From NCBI RefSeq assembly GCF_009766065.1, contig NZ_LMUE01000002.1, positions 1 to 64,000 of the forward strand: a DNA stretch of 64,000 nt. Reading direction: 5' to 3'. The DNA is from Dyella sp. S184 (lineage in GTDB: Bacteria > Pseudomonadota > Gammaproteobacteria > Xanthomonadales > Rhodanobacteraceae). Shown here piece by piece: positions 14,414 to 24,074 of this stretch; position 1 is the stretch's first letter; every line of letters starts with the position of its first letter. A model generated the notes under the pieces. The model was not told the origin of the DNA. It saw only the letters and a list, made by a program, of their open reading frames with translations, and ran no database searches. The translations under genes and the position numbers were made by a program.

Positions 14414-16104
14414 TTTGCCTCGCCAGGATTGCGGTGCAGCCGCGGCGTTTGCCGCTGGCAATCGTGCTGGGACTGCTGACGCTGCCAGCATTCGCACAGA
14501 CCACCAGCCAGGGCCTGCAGTCGCAGGCTACCCCGCAGATTCCCGCCGACAACCAGGTGGCACCGCTGCCGCAGCCGCAGAACGTGCCCGCGCCGCCACC
14601 GGTGACTGCGCCGCAGGCCAGCTTCGTGCTGCGCCGGGTGGTGTTCAACGGAGTCAGCGTGTTCCATCCCGCGCAACTCGATGCACTGGCGGCCGATCGC
14701 ATCGGCAAGCCGGTGACGCTCGATGACCTGGACGCGCTGGCGAAGCGGGTCACTGCGCTCTACCGCAAGGCCGGCTTCGTCTTCGCCACCGCGCTGGTGC
14801 CGGTGCAGGAAGTGAAGGATGGCGTGGTCGAAATCAGTGTCATCGAGGGGCGCCTCGGCGAAATGAAAGTCGAGGTCGATCCCGCCGCGCCGATCAAGGA
14901 AGCACGCATCCGCGCGATGCTGGCGCCGCTGGTGCCGGGCCAGCCACTCAACGGCAAGGTCTACGAGCGCACCATGCTGCTGCTGTCCGACCTGCCCGGC
15001 ATCAAGGCGACGTCTTCGCTCAGCGCGGGCGCGGAACCGGGCACCACCGATCTCGAGGTGAAGATCACGCGGGCCGATCCGGTCACTGCCTCGGTCGGCA
15101 TCGACAACTACGGCACCAAGGAAGCCGGCATCCTGCGCGCCGGCGGCTCGGTGCGCTGGAACAGCCCGTTCGGCATCGGTGACAACCTGGATGCGCGCGC
15201 ATTGTTCGCCGAACACGACGGCACCACGTTCGGACGGCTGTCCTATGAAGCGCCGCTCGGCACGGACGGCATCCGCATCGGCGCTGGCGTCGCCCGCGTC
15301 GACTACACTCTGGGTGGCGCGTTCGAACCACTCGATGCCTATGGCACCTCGCTGATCGACGATGCATCGATGACCTTCCCGGTCATCCGTCAGCGCGACC
15401 AGAACCTGTTCCTGCGCCTCTCGGTGGATCAGAAGCTGCTCGACGACAACCTACATGCGGTGGACTACAGCTCGCACAAGCAAGTGCATGGCGTGGGCCT
15501 GGGCTGGGCCTGGGAACGTCGCGACGATTTCGGCGGCGGCGGCTATTTCAGCAGCAACGGCGTGTTGTATTCGGGCAATCTGCACATCCTCGACCCGGTG
15601 GCGCGCGCGTACGACCAGAGCATATACGGCCTGCACACCGAAGGCGGTTTCACCAAGCTGACCTTCCAGTTCTCCCGGCTGCAGGCTATCGCGCCGAAGC
15701 AGACGCTGTTTCTCGGTATCGGTGGACAACTAAGCAACGGCAACCTGGATCCTTCGGAAAAGCTCTCGCTCGGCGGCTACAACGCAGTACGCGCTTATCC
15801 GCAGGGCGAGGTGCTGGTGGATCAAGGCTTCATTGCCAACCTCGAGTACCGCTATTCGCTGAGTGATCAGGTCACGCCGTATGCGTTCTATGACGCCTCG
15901 CATGGTGAACTCAACCGCTCGAACGACTCGCCCGATGGGCGTCCGATCCGCAGCCTGCGCGGCCCCGGCCTCGGCCTGAACTGGGCGCAGCCGGGCAATT
16001 TCTCGCTTGACCTCACCGTCGCCTGGAGCGACACGCGCCCGGCGGTGACCAGCGATGGCAACAAGCGACCGCGGTTGTACTTCCAGTTAAAGAAATTCTT
16101 CTGA
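14410..16104 (+). CDS. Two-partner secretion transporter TpsB (ShlB/FhaC family)
   Basis: The 564-aa Omp85-superfamily transporter has a signal peptide (to about residue 30), a Gln/Pro-rich stretch, and POTRA domains starting SFVLRRVVFNGVSVF and covering DPAAPIKEARIRAMLAPLVPG. A 16-strand-type barrel follows, with the ShlB signature GGYNAVRAYPQGE near residue 455 and a C-terminal Phe (LKKFF). It exports the adjacent TpsA through the outer membrane. ATGA overlap with the CHAT gene implies coupled translation, and the TpsA gene starts 55 bp later. Confidence 0.93.
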   Translation: MICLARIAVQPRRLPLAIVLGLLTLPAFAQTTSQGLQSQATPQIPADNQVAPLPQPQNVPAPPPVTAPQASFVLRRVVFNGVSVFHPAQLDALAADRIGKPVTLDDLDALAKRVTALYRKAGFVFATALVPVQEVKDGVVEISVIEGRLGEMKVEVDPAAPIKEARIRAMLAPLVPGQPLNGKVYERTMLLLSDLPGIKATSSLSAGAEPGTTDLEVKITRADPVTASVGIDNYGTKEAGILRAGGSVRWNSPFGIGDNLDARALFAEHDGTTFGRLSYEAPLGTDGIRIGAGVARVDYTLGGAFEPLDAYGTSLIDDASMTFPVIRQRDQNLFLRLSVDQKLLDDNLHAVDYSSHKQVHGVGLGWAWERRDDFGGGGYFSSNGVLYSGNLHILDPVARAYDQSIYGLHTEGGFTKLTFQFSRLQAIAPKQTLFLGIGGQLSNGNLDPSEKLSLGGYNAVRAYPQGEVLVDQGFIANLEYRYSLSDQVTPYAFYDASHGELNRSNDSPDGRPIRSLRGPGLGLNWAQPGNFSLDLTVAWSDTRPAVTSDGNKRPRLYFQLKKFF

Positions 16105-16159
16105 TGCACGGGTCGTCGCAACGACCTGCACGGCATGGCCGCCGCCCCGGAGATTTGAC

Positions 16160-19100
16160 ATGAATACGCAGCCCACCACCCGCCCACTTCGCCCACTGCG
16201 ACTGTCGCGTCGACCGCTTGCCGCCGCCTTGATCCTGCTGCTGGCACCGACCGCATTCGCGCAGAAGCTGCCATCAGGCTTCACGAACAACATATACGGC
16301 GCGGTCGGTTCGCCGGTTACCAGCGGCCAGACCATGACGATCAACCAGACCAGCCCTGGTGCGATCATCCAGTGGAACAGCTTCAACATCGCCTCCGGCT
16401 ATACGGTCAATTTCCTGCAGCCGAGCGCCACGAGCGTCGTGCTCAATCGCGTCACCGGCGCCGGCGCATCGGAGATCGATGGCATCCTCAATGCCAATGG
16501 GCGTGTGTTCGTGATCAATCCGAACGGCGTGCTGTTCGGCAACGGTGCCCAGGTGAGCGTGGGTGGCCTGGTGGCCTCCACACTGAACATCAGCAACGCG
16601 AATTTCAACAATGGGGTGGCTACCGGCACCTTCGTGTTTACCGGCAACACCGGCAGCAGTGGGATCAGCAACCTCGGTAGCCTCACCGCGGCCGCGGGCG
16701 GCACGATTGCGTTTCTCAGTGCCGGCAACATCTCGAACAGCGGTACCATCAACGCGCCCGGAGGCACCGTGGCGCTGGGCTGGGGTCGCGCGCTCACGTT
16801 GAACATCGGCAGTGACGGCCTGACCAATCTCGTCATCGCCCTGCACGGCGGCGGCCAGGGCAGCGCCAGCATCGTGAATACCGGAACCCTGCAGGCCGAC
16901 GGTGGCCAGGTGGTGATGCGTGCTGACATGGGCGACATTGGCGGCGTGGTGAACCAGGACGGTATCGTGCAGGCGCATTCGCTGTCGAACCATGCCGGTC
17001 AGATCGTACTGGACGCCGGCGGCAACGAACTGGAGGTCAGCGGCAGCAACGACGCCAGCGCGAGTAGTGCCGGCGTCGCCGGCGGGCAGATCGATCTCTA
17101 TGGCAACAACATCCTGCTCAATACAAATTCGCTGCTTGACACCAACGGCTATGGTGGCGGCCTGGTAAGCGTTGATGCCAGCGGGGTGCTGGCGATGGCT
17201 GGCAGCAGCACCATCTCGGCGAATGCGCTCGGCAACGGTAACGGTGGAAACATCACGCTCGACGGTGCCAGCGGCCTGTATGCCTACGGTGCATTGTCCG
17301 CTACCGGCGGCAGCAACAGCGGCAACGGTGGCTTGATCGAGACATCCGGCAGCGGGGTCGACGTGGATGGCATCCGGATCAATGCCAGCGCGACCCATGG
17401 CGCCGCCGGTTTGTGGCTGATCGATCCCTACAACGTGCTCATCGTGCATGGCGCTGCCGCCGGCACCCTGCCGACCAACCCGTTCGTACCTACCAGCAAC
17501 AGCACGATCGACGACGGCGACATCAACAACGCGCTCAATGGCGGCACCAACGTCACCATTACCACGGGCACCAATGGCAAATTCGTCGGCAACGTCATAT
17601 TCGATGACGTGGATATCGCGCGCACAACGGGCACAACACCGCTCACTTTCACCATCGATGCCAACGCCAGCATCTACAGCATCTTAAACCTGGGGCCAGC
17701 CGGCACCATCGAATCAATCGACGGTGCGGGCCCGCTCAACGTCGTCTTCAACAGCAATGCGAATAGCGTCTACAACGGTGATCCGGACAACGGCTATATC
17801 GCACTGAACGGAATGGACCTGCTCACCAACGGCGGCAATGTGTCGATGTACGGGCAGAGCAATCCGACGAGCGGATTTGCGTCCTCGTCCCAGATTGGCA
17901 TTCAGTTCTACGACGGCCTGATTGATACGCGGATCGATCAGGAAAATACCCAGGCCGGCGGCAGTGTCATGATGCGCGGCGTCGCCAACAACAGCGACGA
18001 GGGCATCGCCGGTGTCGATATCTCGGGCTCCAGCATCACCACCTCCACCGGTGCCATTTCATTATATGGAAGCGTATTGACCGGCGACGGTGCCGGCGTC
18101 GGCCTTTCCGACCTGGAAGTAGGTAATACGTTCGTGGCAACGCAGTTGTCCACCACCTCGGGCAACATCACGCTCGATGGCACCAGCCTGCAGGCCAACA
18201 ACGAAGCCGCCAAATGGGGCGTACAAACGGCCAATACCGACATCACCACGCAGAGTGGCAATATCGCCATCATCGGTCGCGCCGAGGGCACTCTGGACGC
18301 GGGATTCGTCAACCCTGGCGTTGAGATCGGCGCAAACACAACCATCCTCAACGGCAGCGGCAACACGCTGATCGCCGGCGAGGCCACCTCGGGCGCTGCT
18401 GGAGTGCAGATCGATGCTGGGGCCAGCGTCAACGGCGGCTCCGGCAACATGGTAGTGGAAGCCAGCAATAACGGGACGGGCGACGCGCTGGTTCTGAACG
18501 GTACCCTCGCCAATACGGGCACGATCGATCTGCGCCCCGGTGGGGTCGATGTCAACGGCAACGTAATCGAAGATCCGAGCGACGCGATCAATCTGGGCGG
18601 CACCCTCGGTTTCGGGATCAGCACCACCGACCTGGGCAAGATCTCGACAAGCAACCTCGTGCTGGGCAGCGATATCCAGACTGGCGCGATCACCGTGTCA
18701 ACGCCGATCGCCTTCGAGCACAACCTCACGCTCGACAGTGGGGCCGGCGGTGGCATCGCGGTCGACGGCACGCTCAACGTCGGCGCGCACACGTTGGCGT
18801 TGATCAGTGCGGGCAACATCACCCAGACCGCACCGATCACCGCAGCATCACTGCTCGTGCAATCCGGCGCCGGTCTGGTGAATCTCGACAACGCCGGCAA
18901 CAACGTATCCTCCGCCACTCTGGCGGGATCGGCGAATGGCGACTTCACCTACGTCAATGCCGGTACCGTGGGTATCGGCGATGTCACCGCAACCGGCTTC
19001 AGCGCCACCAGCAACACACCAACCGTGCTGAGCGGATCCGGCATCAGCGGCAGCGACATCCTGGTGCGCGCGCTTGCCGGCAACATGATCCTCGACGCCG

Positions 19101-20053
19101 ATGTCAGCGGCAGCAACGTCAACCTGGTCGACGCCGGCATCTTCGACAACGCTGGCGGCGATACGATTACCGCGACCGGCGACTGGCACGTATGGAGCAA
19201 CACCTGGGTGGGCGAGACTCGCGACGGCGTGGCTGGCAATGGCACGCTGCCCAATCTCTACGGCTGCGCCTTCGGCGCAAACTGCTCGGTCACACCCTCC
19301 ACCAGCGCAAACCAATTCATCTACGTAAATCAACCCGTTGTCACGGTGGACCTGGCGAACAGCACACGGCAATACGGCTCGTCGAATGGAACGATCAATT
19401 ACAGCATCAATGGGTTGATTCTGGGTGATCTGGCGGCGAATGCCATCAACGGCAGCATCTTCACGAATGCCACCCAAGCCAGCAACGTCGGCAGCTATGC
19501 AATCTCCGGCAGCTTCATCTCACCCGCAGGCTATCTGGTCAACGTCATTCCAGGCGCACTGTCGATAACCCCGGCCACATTGACCTATGTAGCCAATCCG
19601 TTCCAGCGACTGGTCGGTACGCCGAACGGCCTGCTGGGCGGCAGCGTCACCGGCTTCGTCAACGGTGACACACTGGCCACCGCCACCACCGGCACGCTCG
19701 GCTTCCAGAGTCCGGCCGGCACCTACTCGCCGGTCGGTACCTACGGCATCTTCGGCACCGGCCTCAGCGCCACCAACTACGTATTCGTGCAGGCCAATGG
19801 CAACGCGACTGCCCTGCTCATTGCGCCGCAGCTGGAAACCTACACGCTCGACGTGATGCGCGACGAACCGGTCACCTACGTCTACGACAGCAACTTCGGC
19901 ATGGTCAGCCTGTGTCCGGCACCTGATCTGACGGCCGGCAGTCGCGAACAGGAAGGCGACACGCTGGCACGTCAATGGTCACGGGTGCGCTCGCGGCCGA
20001 ACCTGGCGAACTGCATATCGACCAAGCAGAAGAACAGCTGCGGCGACTTCTGA
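16160..20053 (+). CDS. Filamentous haemagglutinin-type exoprotein TpsA with MBG-like repeats
   Basis: The 1297-aa protein has an extended basic signal peptide (1-34) and a TPS domain with NGRVFVINPNGVLFGNGAQV (the NPNG motif) near residue 115, needed for recognition by TpsB. A long beta-helix follows, rich in Asn, Gly, Ser and Thr (repeats of GNITLDG type). Residues about 1050-1240 resemble MBG/YDG-type beta domains (ITPATLTYVANPFQRLVGTP). The last 55 residues contain three cysteines (SLCPAP, LANCIST, KNSCGDF). Terminal cysteines retain some TpsA adhesins at the surface. Likely an adhesin or matrix protein exported by the TpsB at 14410. Confidence 0.92.
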   Translation: MNTQPTTRPLRPLRLSRRPLAAALILLLAPTAFAQKLPSGFTNNIYGAVGSPVTSGQTMTINQTSPGAIIQWNSFNIASGYTVNFLQPSATSVVLNRVTGAGASEIDGILNANGRVFVINPNGVLFGNGAQVSVGGLVASTLNISNANFNNGVATGTFVFTGNTGSSGISNLGSLTAAAGGTIAFLSAGNISNSGTINAPGGTVALGWGRALTLNIGSDGLTNLVIALHGGGQGSASIVNTGTLQADGGQVVMRADMGDIGGVVNQDGIVQAHSLSNHAGQIVLDAGGNELEVSGSNDASASSAGVAGGQIDLYGNNILLNTNSLLDTNGYGGGLVSVDASGVLAMAGSSTISANALGNGNGGNITLDGASGLYAYGALSATGGSNSGNGGLIETSGSGVDVDGIRINASATHGAAGLWLIDPYNVLIVHGAAAGTLPTNPFVPTSNSTIDDGDINNALNGGTNVTITTGTNGKFVGNVIFDDVDIARTTGTTPLTFTIDANASIYSILNLGPAGTIESIDGAGPLNVVFNSNANSVYNGDPDNGYIALNGMDLLTNGGNVSMYGQSNPTSGFASSSQIGIQFYDGLIDTRIDQENTQAGGSVMMRGVANNSDEGIAGVDISGSSITTSTGAISLYGSVLTGDGAGVGLSDLEVGNTFVATQLSTTSGNITLDGTSLQANNEAAKWGVQTANTDITTQSGNIAIIGRAEGTLDAGFVNPGVEIGANTTILNGSGNTLIAGEATSGAAGVQIDAGASVNGGSGNMVVEASNNGTGDALVLNGTLANTGTIDLRPGGVDVNGNVIEDPSDAINLGGTLGFGISTTDLGKISTSNLVLGSDIQTGAITVSTPIAFEHNLTLDSGAGGGIAVDGTLNVGAHTLALISAGNITQTAPITAASLLVQSGAGLVNLDNAGNNVSSATLAGSANGDFTYVNAGTVGIGDVTATGFSATSNTPTVLSGSGISGSDILVRALAGNMILDADVSGSNVNLVDAGIFDNAGGDTITATGDWHVWSNTWVGETRDGVAGNGTLPNLYGCAFGANCSVTPSTSANQFIYVNQPVVTVDLANSTRQYGSSNGTINYSINGLILGDLAANAINGSIFTNATQASNVGSYAISGSFISPAGYLVNVIPGALSITPATLTYVANPFQRLVGTPNGLLGGSVTGFVNGDTLATATTGTLGFQSPAGTYSPVGTYGIFGTGLSATNYVFVQANGNATALLIAPQLETYTLDVMRDEPVTYVYDSNFGMVSLCPAPDLTAGSREQEGDTLARQWSRVRSRPNLANCISTKQKNSCGDF

Positions 20054-20064
20054 GAGAGGTTGAT

Positions 20065-21825
20065 CTAGGACTTGAGACGATCCGCTGAACCAAACGAAGG
20101 CGCTGCGTACCACTGGTCAGTTTTCCTGGCAGTCGCCGCAACAGGAGCATTGCCGATGACCAGGCATTGGTCAGCGATCGCCGCCACGCCGGTTCGGTGA
20201 GATACGACGATCAGGATCGTCCGCGGCAGGCGGCGCTTCAGCGCTGCAAGAACCACGATCTCGGAGGCGGCGTCGAGCGCGCTCGTAGCCTCGTCCAGCA
20301 AGGCGAGGAAAGGTTGTCGCAGGATGACCTGAGCCAGCAGCAGCCGTTGCAACTCGCCTCCGGAGAGCCGACTCGAGGAGCTGTGCAGCGCTGTGTCGAG
20401 ACCGTGCTGCGATCCCGTCAGTCGATTGTCGAGACCGACGTCCATCAGCGCACTTCGCAACATCACGTCCGTGGCTTCCGGCGCCGCCCACAGTAGGCAC
20501 TCACGTACGGAACGCTGCCAGGGCCGGACATTCTGACTAACGTAGGCGCCATGTCGCACGAGCTCGCGATACTCGTCAAAACCGATGGATCGTTCGCCTA
20601 CGCGTGCCGCAAAAGTCTCAGGCGCCATCATGCCCGCCAGGACGTCGACCAGGCTGCTCTTGCCGATGCCGGAGTCACCAGAAATCAAGGTCAGGTCGCC
20701 GGGCACCAAAACCAGGTTGCCGACATCGAGTCCGGCGGCTGGTGGTATCAACCGCATCCGCTCGATATGCAGCGCAGCGCCAGAAGTCGCCGTGCGCGCG
20801 GGCACCGCGGATGACCGGGCTGGGTCCAGATTCATGTAACGCTGCCACAGTTCGAATGCCGGAGCGGCCGAACGCAGCTGCTGGAAACTCTGCCGGGTCG
20901 ACGCCAGATAGGGGAGCAAGCGTCCGAGCAACAGGCACACCGCGATGAGCGACGACTGATCGATCCCGTGCCAACGATGGGCGAGCACGAAGACCGCCGC
21001 GATCCCCGCCGCCGCCAGCAGCTCGAGCATCAGCCGCCCGGAGGCCACCAACTCCAGCTGACGTCGGTAGCCGTGGCACAGCCGGGCGGAAATGGCGCCG
21101 TAACTGGCTTTCTCCAGATCTTCCTTCTCGAATGAGCGGACATGGCGCAGACGCCGCGGAAAATCCTCGCTGTGCCAGAACAGCCGTGTCATGTCCGCGA
21201 CGTACTCGCGACAGACCAGTGATTGCTCACGGCCATAGGCACGCGAGGCCAGCAGCCCCAAACCCGCGAGCAGTGGTACCGCCAGCATCAGTGGTGGCGA
21301 TACCCAGAACGCGAAACCGAGGCTGACGGCGGCGGTGACCGCGGCAATCAGCAATTGCTGCAGAGCGCTGAAACCCTGGACGATGATCTCGACGTTGTGG
21401 GTGAGAACGTTGGCGATTTCCGCAGACGTCAAATCCGCCAGCGACGTCAAGGGAGCGTCGATCAGGCGCGCATGAACCCGGCGGCGCAGGCTCACACCAT
21501 AGCGACCCACCAGACGCGCGCCGAGATGCGCCGCCTGCCACCGTAAAAGAGCAAAAGCACCCATCGCTACGGCGAAGATGACTGCCTGCATCTCGACACT
21601 GCGGCGTACGTTAAACAGCGCTCCGCCAAACGGCAGCGCGTGTCCCGGCTGGACCAGTGGCACGAGCAGCACCGCCGCGAGACTGCCGGCAAGCGCCGCG
21701 CCCAGCGACAGCACGACATAAGCCGCCGTTTCCACCAGCTCGATGCGAGTGAGCGTGCGCGCAAGCGAACGCAGCAGATCGGGTGCTCGCTCGGGTGCTG
21801 GCGAGGGCTCGCCTGACATCTTCAC
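20065..21825 (-). CDS. ABC exporter, fused membrane and ATPase domains
   Basis: The 586-aa half-transporter has an N-terminal membrane domain (about residues 30-320, six helices) and an ATPase domain with Walker A GDSGIGKSS near 395, signature LSGGELQRL near 495, Walker B LALLDEATSAL near 517 and the switch histidine in VVSHR. There is no peptidase domain. Such exporters serve lipids, glycans and modified peptides. The start is GTG 21825; ATG 21819 is equally possible and neither has a strong ribosome-binding site. A promoter of the ECF motif family lies at 21923-21952. It converges with tpsA, 11 bp between stops. Confidence 0.88.
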   Translation of the reverse strand: MKMSGEPSPAPERAPDLLRSLARTLTRIELVETAAYVVLSLGAALAGSLAAVLLVPLVQPGHALPFGGALFNVRRSVEMQAVIFAVAMGAFALLRWQAAHLGARLVGRYGVSLRRRVHARLIDAPLTSLADLTSAEIANVLTHNVEIIVQGFSALQQLLIAAVTAAVSLGFAFWVSPPLMLAVPLLAGLGLLASRAYGREQSLVCREYVADMTRLFWHSEDFPRRLRHVRSFEKEDLEKASYGAISARLCHGYRRQLELVASGRLMLELLAAAGIAAVFVLAHRWHGIDQSSLIAVCLLLGRLLPYLASTRQSFQQLRSAAPAFELWQRYMNLDPARSSAVPARTATSGAALHIERMRLIPPAAGLDVGNLVLVPGDLTLISGDSGIGKSSLVDVLAGMMAPETFAARVGERSIGFDEYRELVRHGAYVSQNVRPWQRSVRECLLWAAPEATDVMLRSALMDVGLDNRLTGSQHGLDTALHSSSSRLSGGELQRLLLAQVILRQPFLALLDEATSALDAASEIVVLAALKRRLPRTILIVVSHRTGVAAIADQCLVIGNAPVAATARKTDQWYAAPSFGSADRLKS

Positions 21826-21922
21826 GAACTCACGCCACTGGACGGCAGCATCGGCCGCGGCTTCGATGACGCTTCAAGGCGATTCAGAACAGTGCTACTC
21901 CCGGGCAACGTTTCCCATGTCG

Positions 21923-21952
21923 GTAAGTGCGGCCGGCAGAAGAAAAGGTTGC
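21923..21952 (-). promoter_or_regulatory. ECF-type promoter P1 (ABC exporter)
   Basis: On the minus strand: GCAACC (21952-21947), 16-bp spacer beginning TTTTC, then GCACTTAC (21930-21923). It lies about 98 bp before the ABC exporter start. It matches the six sister sites in both boxes and in spacer length. Confidence 0.75.
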
Positions 21953-22099
21953 GCGCCGCCATCACGAACGATTGGTGGCGACAGTCGAGCAGTGGGTGGC
22001 AAGAGGGGCAGATCGCTCCCCTTGCCGCCGTGACCGTTCAGTGACGTGGACCTTCAATCCGGTGTTTGACCGCCGCTCTTCCGGGAATTTCGAACGTCG

Positions 22100-22711
22100 C
22101 TACGGTGTCTTGCCTGCCTGCAGGTGTTGCACGATGGCCAGCGACCGCTTCACATGTTCGTCCGGCCGAAGATGATCCGTCTCCGAGGAAAGCGTGGCGA
22201 CGATCTTGCCGGTGCTGTCGATGACGAAGGTCGTGCGCGGAATGAAGGCGTGATCGATTGCCACGCCGCGCACATCGTTCATGCCAGCCTGCGCCGCGAC
22301 GGCCTTGAGGTCATAGGAAAGTGCGACCTTGACGTCGGCATCGGAGGCGACCGGAAACTTGCCGGCGCAATACTTCGGATCCGCTGAGAAGGCATTGAGG
22401 CGCTCGATGCTGTCAGCCGACACGCCGATGATGGTCGCGCCGGCCGCATCGAACTTGTCCCGGTTGGACGCAAAGTTATGTGCCTCCAGATCGCAACCTC
22501 CCGTGTACGCCGATGGATAGAAGTACACCACCACGGGCCCTTTCTTGAGGGCATCGGCAAGGGAGAAAGTGAAATCCTTGCCTGCCTGGCTGGCCCGTGC
22601 CGTGAATGTGGGTGCCGTAACACCCGGTCCGAGTGCGGCGAAGGCCGGCATCGCCGAAGCCAGCGCCACCAGCGCACCCAGTGCCATCGATCCTGCAAGA
22701 CGCTTTTTCAT
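22100..22711 (-). CDS. Exported peroxiredoxin (AhpC/TSA, BCP-like)
   Basis: The 203-aa thioredoxin-fold peroxidase has a Sec signal peptide (MKKRLAGSMALGALVALASA, cleavage after AFA). The peroxidatic site is YPSAYTGGCDLEAHNF, in which the usual TPGC is TGGC; the peroxidatic Cys is kept. A further Cys (KYCAGKFP) could resolve. It should reduce peroxides in the periplasm with an unknown reductant. The ATG at 22711 follows GAGGG and gives the proper signal peptide. The gene follows the HPr-kinase-like gene and its coupled 61-aa gene, with a 52-bp gap, and is probably read from promoter P2. Confidence 0.9.
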   Translation of the reverse strand: MKKRLAGSMALGALVALASAMPAFAALGPGVTAPTFTARASQAGKDFTFSLADALKKGPVVVYFYPSAYTGGCDLEAHNFASNRDKFDAAGATIIGVSADSIERLNAFSADPKYCAGKFPVASDADVKVALSYDLKAVAAQAGMNDVRGVAIDHAFIPRTTFVIDSTGKIVATLSSETDHLRPDEHVKRSLAIVQHLQAGKTP

Positions 22712-22763
22712 TGCTGTGACCCTCATGGAGGAGCATCGACCCGGCATGGAACACATCCGTGCT

Positions 22764-22949
22764 TCAGTCCGCTGCCCATTTGACCTTGAACTGCCCCAGA
22801 TTTTCCGGGGATCCCGACACTTGAGAAAGGTGGAGCGCACCCGGCGACCATGCCACTCGCTCCGATGCTTCTATCTTCGCTACAGATATGTCCAACGTTA
22901 CCTGCCCGATGCAATGCAACACCGTGGCATCCGGCGCGATCGGCGGCAT
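22764..22949 (-). CDS. 61-aa protein translationally coupled to the HPr-kinase-like gene
   Basis: The ATG (22949-22947) overlaps the kinase TGA (22951-22949) by one base. The peptide starts MPPIAPDATVLHCIGQ, contains one Cys and two Trp, and ends FKVKWAAD. It has no signal peptide and no obvious leader/core structure. Overlapping start and stop plus operon position support it as real. It could be a PqqD-like or other accessory protein, or a substrate of the kinase or radical SAM enzymes. None of these is shown by sequence, and I do not recognise a family. Confidence 0.45.
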   Translation of the reverse strand: MPPIAPDATVLHCIGQVTLDISVAKIEASERVAWSPGALHLSQVSGSPENLGQFKVKWAAD

Positions 22950-23986
22950 CAATCAAGAAGCCTGCACAGTGCATCGACGGAGGCCCGTGGATGATGCCCA
23001 CGGCGCAACTGGTGGACACCCAGCTGCATCAGCCGCTGTTCGAAGCGATGCCAGCCCGGCTGCCCGGCAGCATACGACTGATCGGCGGACAGCCGTGCGG
23101 CGATTTCGTCCCTGGGGACAGGACTCAACAGGACATCGGGATCGTCGGCTGATTGACCGGAAACGAACACCGCACCGACCAGCTCCAGCGGAGTCGTTGC
23201 GAGCCGACGATGTCCCTGTCGCAAATCGGCCTCGAACTTCTCGACCCCACTGCGGCGTCGGATAACGGGGGCCCGTCTGATCCAGCGTCGGGTCTCCTCG
23301 TCATCGATGAAACGCAGTGCATCGCCCTGCACGTGCAGGTAATTGGCGACGCCGGTGGCGAGCAGGCTCTCGGGCTGCACGAAAACCGCGTCTTCGGCGA
23401 GAAAGTCCAGCCCCCGCAGCACACTGTGCAAGGCCAGCGTCGATTTGCCCGAGCCGCTGGCTCCCAGCAACAGGATACCGCGCCCCTGCCGACCGACGCA
23501 GGCGCCATGCAGGGGAACCAGGCCCAGTCCGCGCGTCGCCAGAGTGAATACGGCAAATTCGATGAGCTCGTAGCGCAGATGGTAGGGATGACTGAGCATG
23601 TCCTCCGAGACCACTACCAGTGCGCGGTGCTGTTCGGGCGCCAGGATCACGTAGTTCGACGAGTCCATGATGCCGCAAAGCAGGCCCGCGCCTGACTGGG
23701 TCTGCACTGGCGGCGGGTCCGCGATAGCCGGCGACGCCTGACGAAGCAACAAGTGCAGCTCGATGCGGAATTCCGGTACGGCGTTCGGTAGCCTGTGCGA
23801 CGGCAGGCCGGCATAGGCTGCGCCCACCAGTTGCAGCAGCGCCTCGCTGTTGCTTTCGAAGCGGAAGCATCCGCCCAGGATCTGCCGACACTCCGAGAAA
23901 CGGCGGTCAGCGGAGCGCTCGCAAAAAGGGTCTGCACCGGCGTCTTGAACACCGGCGCAGAAGCCAAGGCCATCGTCGTCGATCAA
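22949..23986 (-). CDS. HPr-kinase-like (HprK-related) P-loop protein
   Basis: The protein has the HprK/P-type C-terminal core: LVPLHGACVGRQGRGILLLGASG followed by SGKST (P-loop), LDFLAEDAVFV (Asp pair), and a long C-terminal region. No HPr is encoded nearby, so the substrate is not the PTS. HprK-related proteins of this kind occur with nucleotidyltransferases in exopolysaccharide and peptide-modification clusters. An open frame extends to ATG 24085, but the P2 promoter (24045-24074) lies within that extension, so a start near TTG 23986 (345 aa) is preferred. The true start is uncertain. First gene of a kinase-orf61-peroxiredoxin operon. Confidence 0.8.
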   Translation of the reverse strand: MIDDDGLGFCAGVQDAGADPFCERSADRRFSECRQILGGCFRFESNSEALLQLVGAAYAGLPSHRLPNAVPEFRIELHLLLRQASPAIADPPPVQTQSGAGLLCGIMDSSNYVILAPEQHRALVVVSEDMLSHPYHLRYELIEFAVFTLATRGLGLVPLHGACVGRQGRGILLLGASGSGKSTLALHSVLRGLDFLAEDAVFVQPESLLATGVANYLHVQGDALRFIDDEETRRWIRRAPVIRRRSGVEKFEADLRQGHRRLATTPLELVGAVFVSGQSADDPDVLLSPVPRDEIAARLSADQSYAAGQPGWHRFEQRLMQLGVHQLRRGHHPRASVDALCRLLD

Positions 23987-24044
23987 AAGTTTCAGCCGTC
24001 TGATTGCCGGGCGCCGTGCTGCGCGAATTGCGAATAGGTTGTCA

Positions 24045-24074
24045 GTAGGTACCGTTTCAGCGGAAAAAGGTTGC
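24045..24074 (-). promoter_or_regulatory. ECF-type promoter P2 (kinase-orf61-peroxiredoxin)
   Basis: On the minus strand: GCAACC (24074-24069), 16-bp spacer, GTACCTAC (24052-24045). Over 30 positions it differs from the sigma-gene promoter P7 at only two, spacer included. Transcription would begin near 24038. Confidence 0.75.

Noticed and set aside
12941..15216. Two long minus-strand frames over the CHAT and TpsB genes
   Set aside because: They cross the coupled CHAT-TpsB junction and lack ribosome-binding sites and domains.
16274..18948. Minus-strand frames over tpsA that look Pro/Val/Leu-rich
   Set aside because: They reflect the Asn/Gly/Thr repeats of the beta-helix on the other strand.
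22723..23019. 98-codon Cys-containing frame overlapping the 61-aa gene
   Set aside because: It overlaps the kinase 3' end out of frame, and its start is not coupled. The 61-aa frame with TGATG overlap is the better candidate.
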